A DNA stretch of 64,000 nt from Novosphingobium sp. Lineage in GTDB: Bacteria > Pseudomonadota > Alphaproteobacteria > Sphingomonadales > Sphingomonadaceae. Shown piece after piece: positions 62,178-64,000 of this stretch; within the stretch, counting starts at the first letter, position 1, and each line of letters starts with the position of its first letter. Position numbers and translations under genes: made by a program. The stretch is from positions 62,001-126,000 of the forward strand of contig JACKKY010000007.1 in assembly GCA_024236175.1 (NCBI GenBank), read 5' to 3'. The notes beneath the pieces were generated by a model. That model was not told where the DNA came from and made no database searches. It worked only from the letters and a program-made list of their open reading frames with translations.

Positions 62178-64000
62178 ATGGCAGGAGACGCCGGGCGGCG
62201 CCGCAACCAGGGCGGCCGTTCATCAGTACCCGAAAAGAAGCCGCTTTGGCGGCGCGTCGTGCGCGGCCTGTTCATCTGGGGGATTGCTCTCGGCCTGTTG
62301 CTCGTGACCGGCATCGGCACGGCGGTTTTCGTGACCTCGCGTTCCCTGCCGAGCTTCACGCAGATGAAAAGCAGCCAGGCCGGGCAGATGATCGTGGTGC
62401 GCGCGCGCGATGGCACCGAGATCGTTTCGCTGGGCCCCAGCTATGGCCGCTGGCTTCCCTACGAGAATATCCCGCGCGTGATGAAGGACGCGATGGTTTC
62501 GGTCGAGGACCGGCGCTTCCGCTCGCATATCGGCGTCGATCCGATCGGCGTGATCCGCTCCGTCATGGTGCGCATTGAAACCGGATACTGGCGCCAGGGC
62601 GGTTCGACGATCACGCAGCAGCTCGCCCGGAATATCTTCCTCAACAACAACCGCACGTTCGGCCGCAAGCTGCGCGAGGCGATCCTGGCCCTTGCCATCG
62701 AGACCCAGTTCTCCAAGGACGAGATTCTCGAGCTGTATCTCAACAAGGTCTATTTCGGCGGCGGCGCCTACGGCGTCGACGCGGCGAGCCGCAAGTTCTT
62801 CGGCCATCCCGGCACCGACCTGTCGCTGTCCGAGGCCGCGATCATCGCCGGGCTGGTGAAGGCGCCGTCGCGCTATTCGCCGACCGCCGATGTCGAAGCG
62901 GCGGTCTCGCGCGGCAAGGTCGTGCTTCAGGTGATGCAGGCCAACGGCACGATCACTTCCGAGGAAGCGGCCAATGTCGATTTCGACACGGTCAAGGTCG
63001 CCAAGGAGAAGGGCCAGAATTCGGTCCGCTACTTCACGGACTGGGCCTTGCCCCAGCTCGATCTGCTGCTGCCCGACAACACCGAGCCGATCGAGGTGTG
63101 GACCACGCTCGATATCGGGATGCAGCGCGCCGCGACGGCCGCGATCAAGAACAATGTGCCGGGCGGTACCCAGGGAGCAATGGTCAGCCTCGATCGTGAC
63201 GGCGCCGTGCTCGCCATGGTCGGCGGTACGGACTACGTCACCTCGAATTACAACCGCGCGGTCAACGCGGTGCGCCAGCCCGGCTCCGCCTGGAAGCTGT
63301 TCGTGTATCTCGCAGCCCTGGAAGCCGGCTATACCCCCGATGACCGCGTTATCGACGAGCCGGTCACGATCGATGGCTGGAGTCCGCGCAATTCCGGCGG
63401 GAACTACGCCGGCGAGATCGATGTGCGGACCGCATTCGCATATTCCAAGAACACGATCGCCGCGCAGCTCGGCAATGATGTCGGGTTCGGCACGGTCGCA
63501 AGCATGGCGCGCCGCTTCGGCATCACCACGCCGGTCAATACATTGCCTTCGATGGTGCTGGGAACATCCGAAGTCCGCCTGATCGACATGGTGCGGGCCT
63601 TTGCCGCGGTCTCCGCCAAGGGGACCGCGATCGAGCCGTACGGGATCGTGAAAGTGACGACGTCCGGCGGCGAGGCGCTTTACGAACATCCCAGCGAGCG
63701 GGGCGAGTTGCTCGTCCCGCAATATGTCGCGGCGGGCATCACCGACCTGCTGCAGTCCGCCGTAGCCACCGGTACCGGCCGGGCCGCCCAGATCGGCAGG
63801 CCGGTCGCCGGCAAGACGGGAACCACCAGTTCCAACAAGGACGGCTGGTTTCTCGGCTTCTCGAGCGGGATAACCACCGGCGTGTGGATGGGGCGCGATG
63901 ACGCCAGGGCCGTGCCCGGCCTGCAGGGGGGCAGGGCGCCGGCGCGCGCATTTGCATCCTATATGCGCCAGGCGGTGGCCGGCAGGCCGGTCGAGAAATT
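62178..64000 (+). CDS. Class A penicillin-binding protein (PBP1-type), 3' end outside window
   Basis: Bifunctional peptidoglycan glycosyltransferase/transpeptidase; 607 codons are visible and no stop is reached. After an Arg-rich cytosolic N-terminus comes one membrane helix (GIALGLLLVTGIGTAVFV). The GT51 domain follows (VSVEDRRFRSHIGVD with catalytic Glu, GGSTITQQLARN, KVYFGGGAYGVDAAS), then the transpeptidase domain with SxxK (PGSAWKLFVY), SxN (YSKNTIAAQ) and KTGT (AGKTGTTSSN). The ribosome binding site is weak, so the ATG at 62178 is only moderately sure. Confidence 0.92.
   Translation, partial: MAGDAGRRRNQGGRSSVPEKKPLWRRVVRGLFIWGIALGLLLVTGIGTAVFVTSRSLPSFTQMKSSQAGQMIVVRARDGTEIVSLGPSYGRWLPYENIPRVMKDAMVSVEDRRFRSHIGVDPIGVIRSVMVRIETGYWRQGGSTITQQLARNIFLNNNRTFGRKLREAILALAIETQFSKDEILELYLNKVYFGGGAYGVDAASRKFFGHPGTDLSLSEAAIIAGLVKAPSRYSPTADVEAAVSRGKVVLQVMQANGTITSEEAANVDFDTVKVAKEKGQNSVRYFTDWALPQLDLLLPDNTEPIEVWTTLDIGMQRAATAAIKNNVPGGTQGAMVSLDRDGAVLAMVGGTDYVTSNYNRAVNAVRQPGSAWKLFVYLAALEAGYTPDDRVIDEPVTIDGWSPRNSGGNYAGEIDVRTAFAYSKNTIAAQLGNDVGFGTVASMARRFGITTPVNTLPSMVLGTSEVRLIDMVRAFAAVSAKGTAIEPYGIVKVTTSGGEALYEHPSERGELLVPQYVAAGITDLLQSAVATGTGRAAQIGRPVAGKTGTTSSNKDGWFLGFSSGITTGVWMGRDDARAVPGLQGGRAPARAFASYMRQAVAGRPVEK

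Overview
The window is about 64 kb of high-GC, gene-dense DNA with no rRNA, tRNA, CRISPR array, insertion sequence or prophage that I can recognise. Gene content and order point to an alphaproteobacterium of the order Sphingomonadales (Novosphingobium/Erythrobacteraceae-like). The indicators are dnaA next to rpsT, secB beside a Tim44-like adaptor followed by mltA and an Smr gene, mutM/ubiE/ubiB/coaBC/dut in one block, and many flavin-dependent, Rieske, P450, SDR and VOC genes. The order-level call is inference from protein style and synteny; no marker gene was compared.

Layout. 1-8.5 kb: housekeeping genes (dapE, a dicarboxylate/amino-acid symporter, a lipoprotein, an overlapping dapB / K+ channel / nth set, a sirtuin, moeB, dnaA). 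8.5-9.4 kb: a 451-bp gene-free stretch with hairpins, then rpsT. 9.4-17 kb: an LLM oxidoreductase, mutM divergent from ubiE, then ubiB, a membrane protein, coaBC and dut. 17-21 kb: an SDR, a DUF4136 lipoprotein, an EthD protein and an NtaA/SnaA/DszA-type monooxygenase. 20.7-29 kb: a second housekeeping block (DUF481 barrel, trpS, murJ, secB; Tim44-like, mltA, smr; aroC). 28.8-38 kb: small redox genes, a P450 plus Rieske oxygenase pair, ubiG divergent from lysC, a PhyH dioxygenase, a deazaflavin-type nitroreductase and an SMR transporter.

38-44 kb is the most coherent accessory locus. Glycine/sarcosine N-methyltransferase and sarcosine/dimethylglycine N-methyltransferase overlap by 11 nt and are followed by a BCCT transporter and an SMP-30 protein. 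Together they should make glycine betaine from glycine and import betaine-type solutes. A 2OG-Fe(II) oxygenase-like protein of unknown substrate and an NTF2-like protein diverge from them. 44-54.5 kb: small VOC/ABM genes, a ferritin-like protein with an RG-rich tail, katG, a nitronate monooxygenase / purU / VOC operon, a TauD-type dioxygenase, a phosphatase-like / SDR / hydrolase operon and a Tat-type lipoprotein hydrolase. 54.6-56 kb: an SPFH/NfeD membrane pair. 56-62 kb: a secreted protein of unknown function and a glycosyltransferase / NTF2-like / TPR O-GlcNAc-transferase-like set. 61.7-64 kb: msrB and a class A penicillin-binding protein cut by the window edge.

The observations most worth a second look are: a fold-back repeat that supplies the ribosome binding site of ubiB; a very AT-rich codon patch inside dnaA; a sharp composition switch, missing ATG and operator-like half-sites at the start of the glycine methyltransferase; a roughly 150-residue acidic linker in CoaBC; a phosphatase-like loop one residue short; and the 2OG oxygenase beside the betaine genes.
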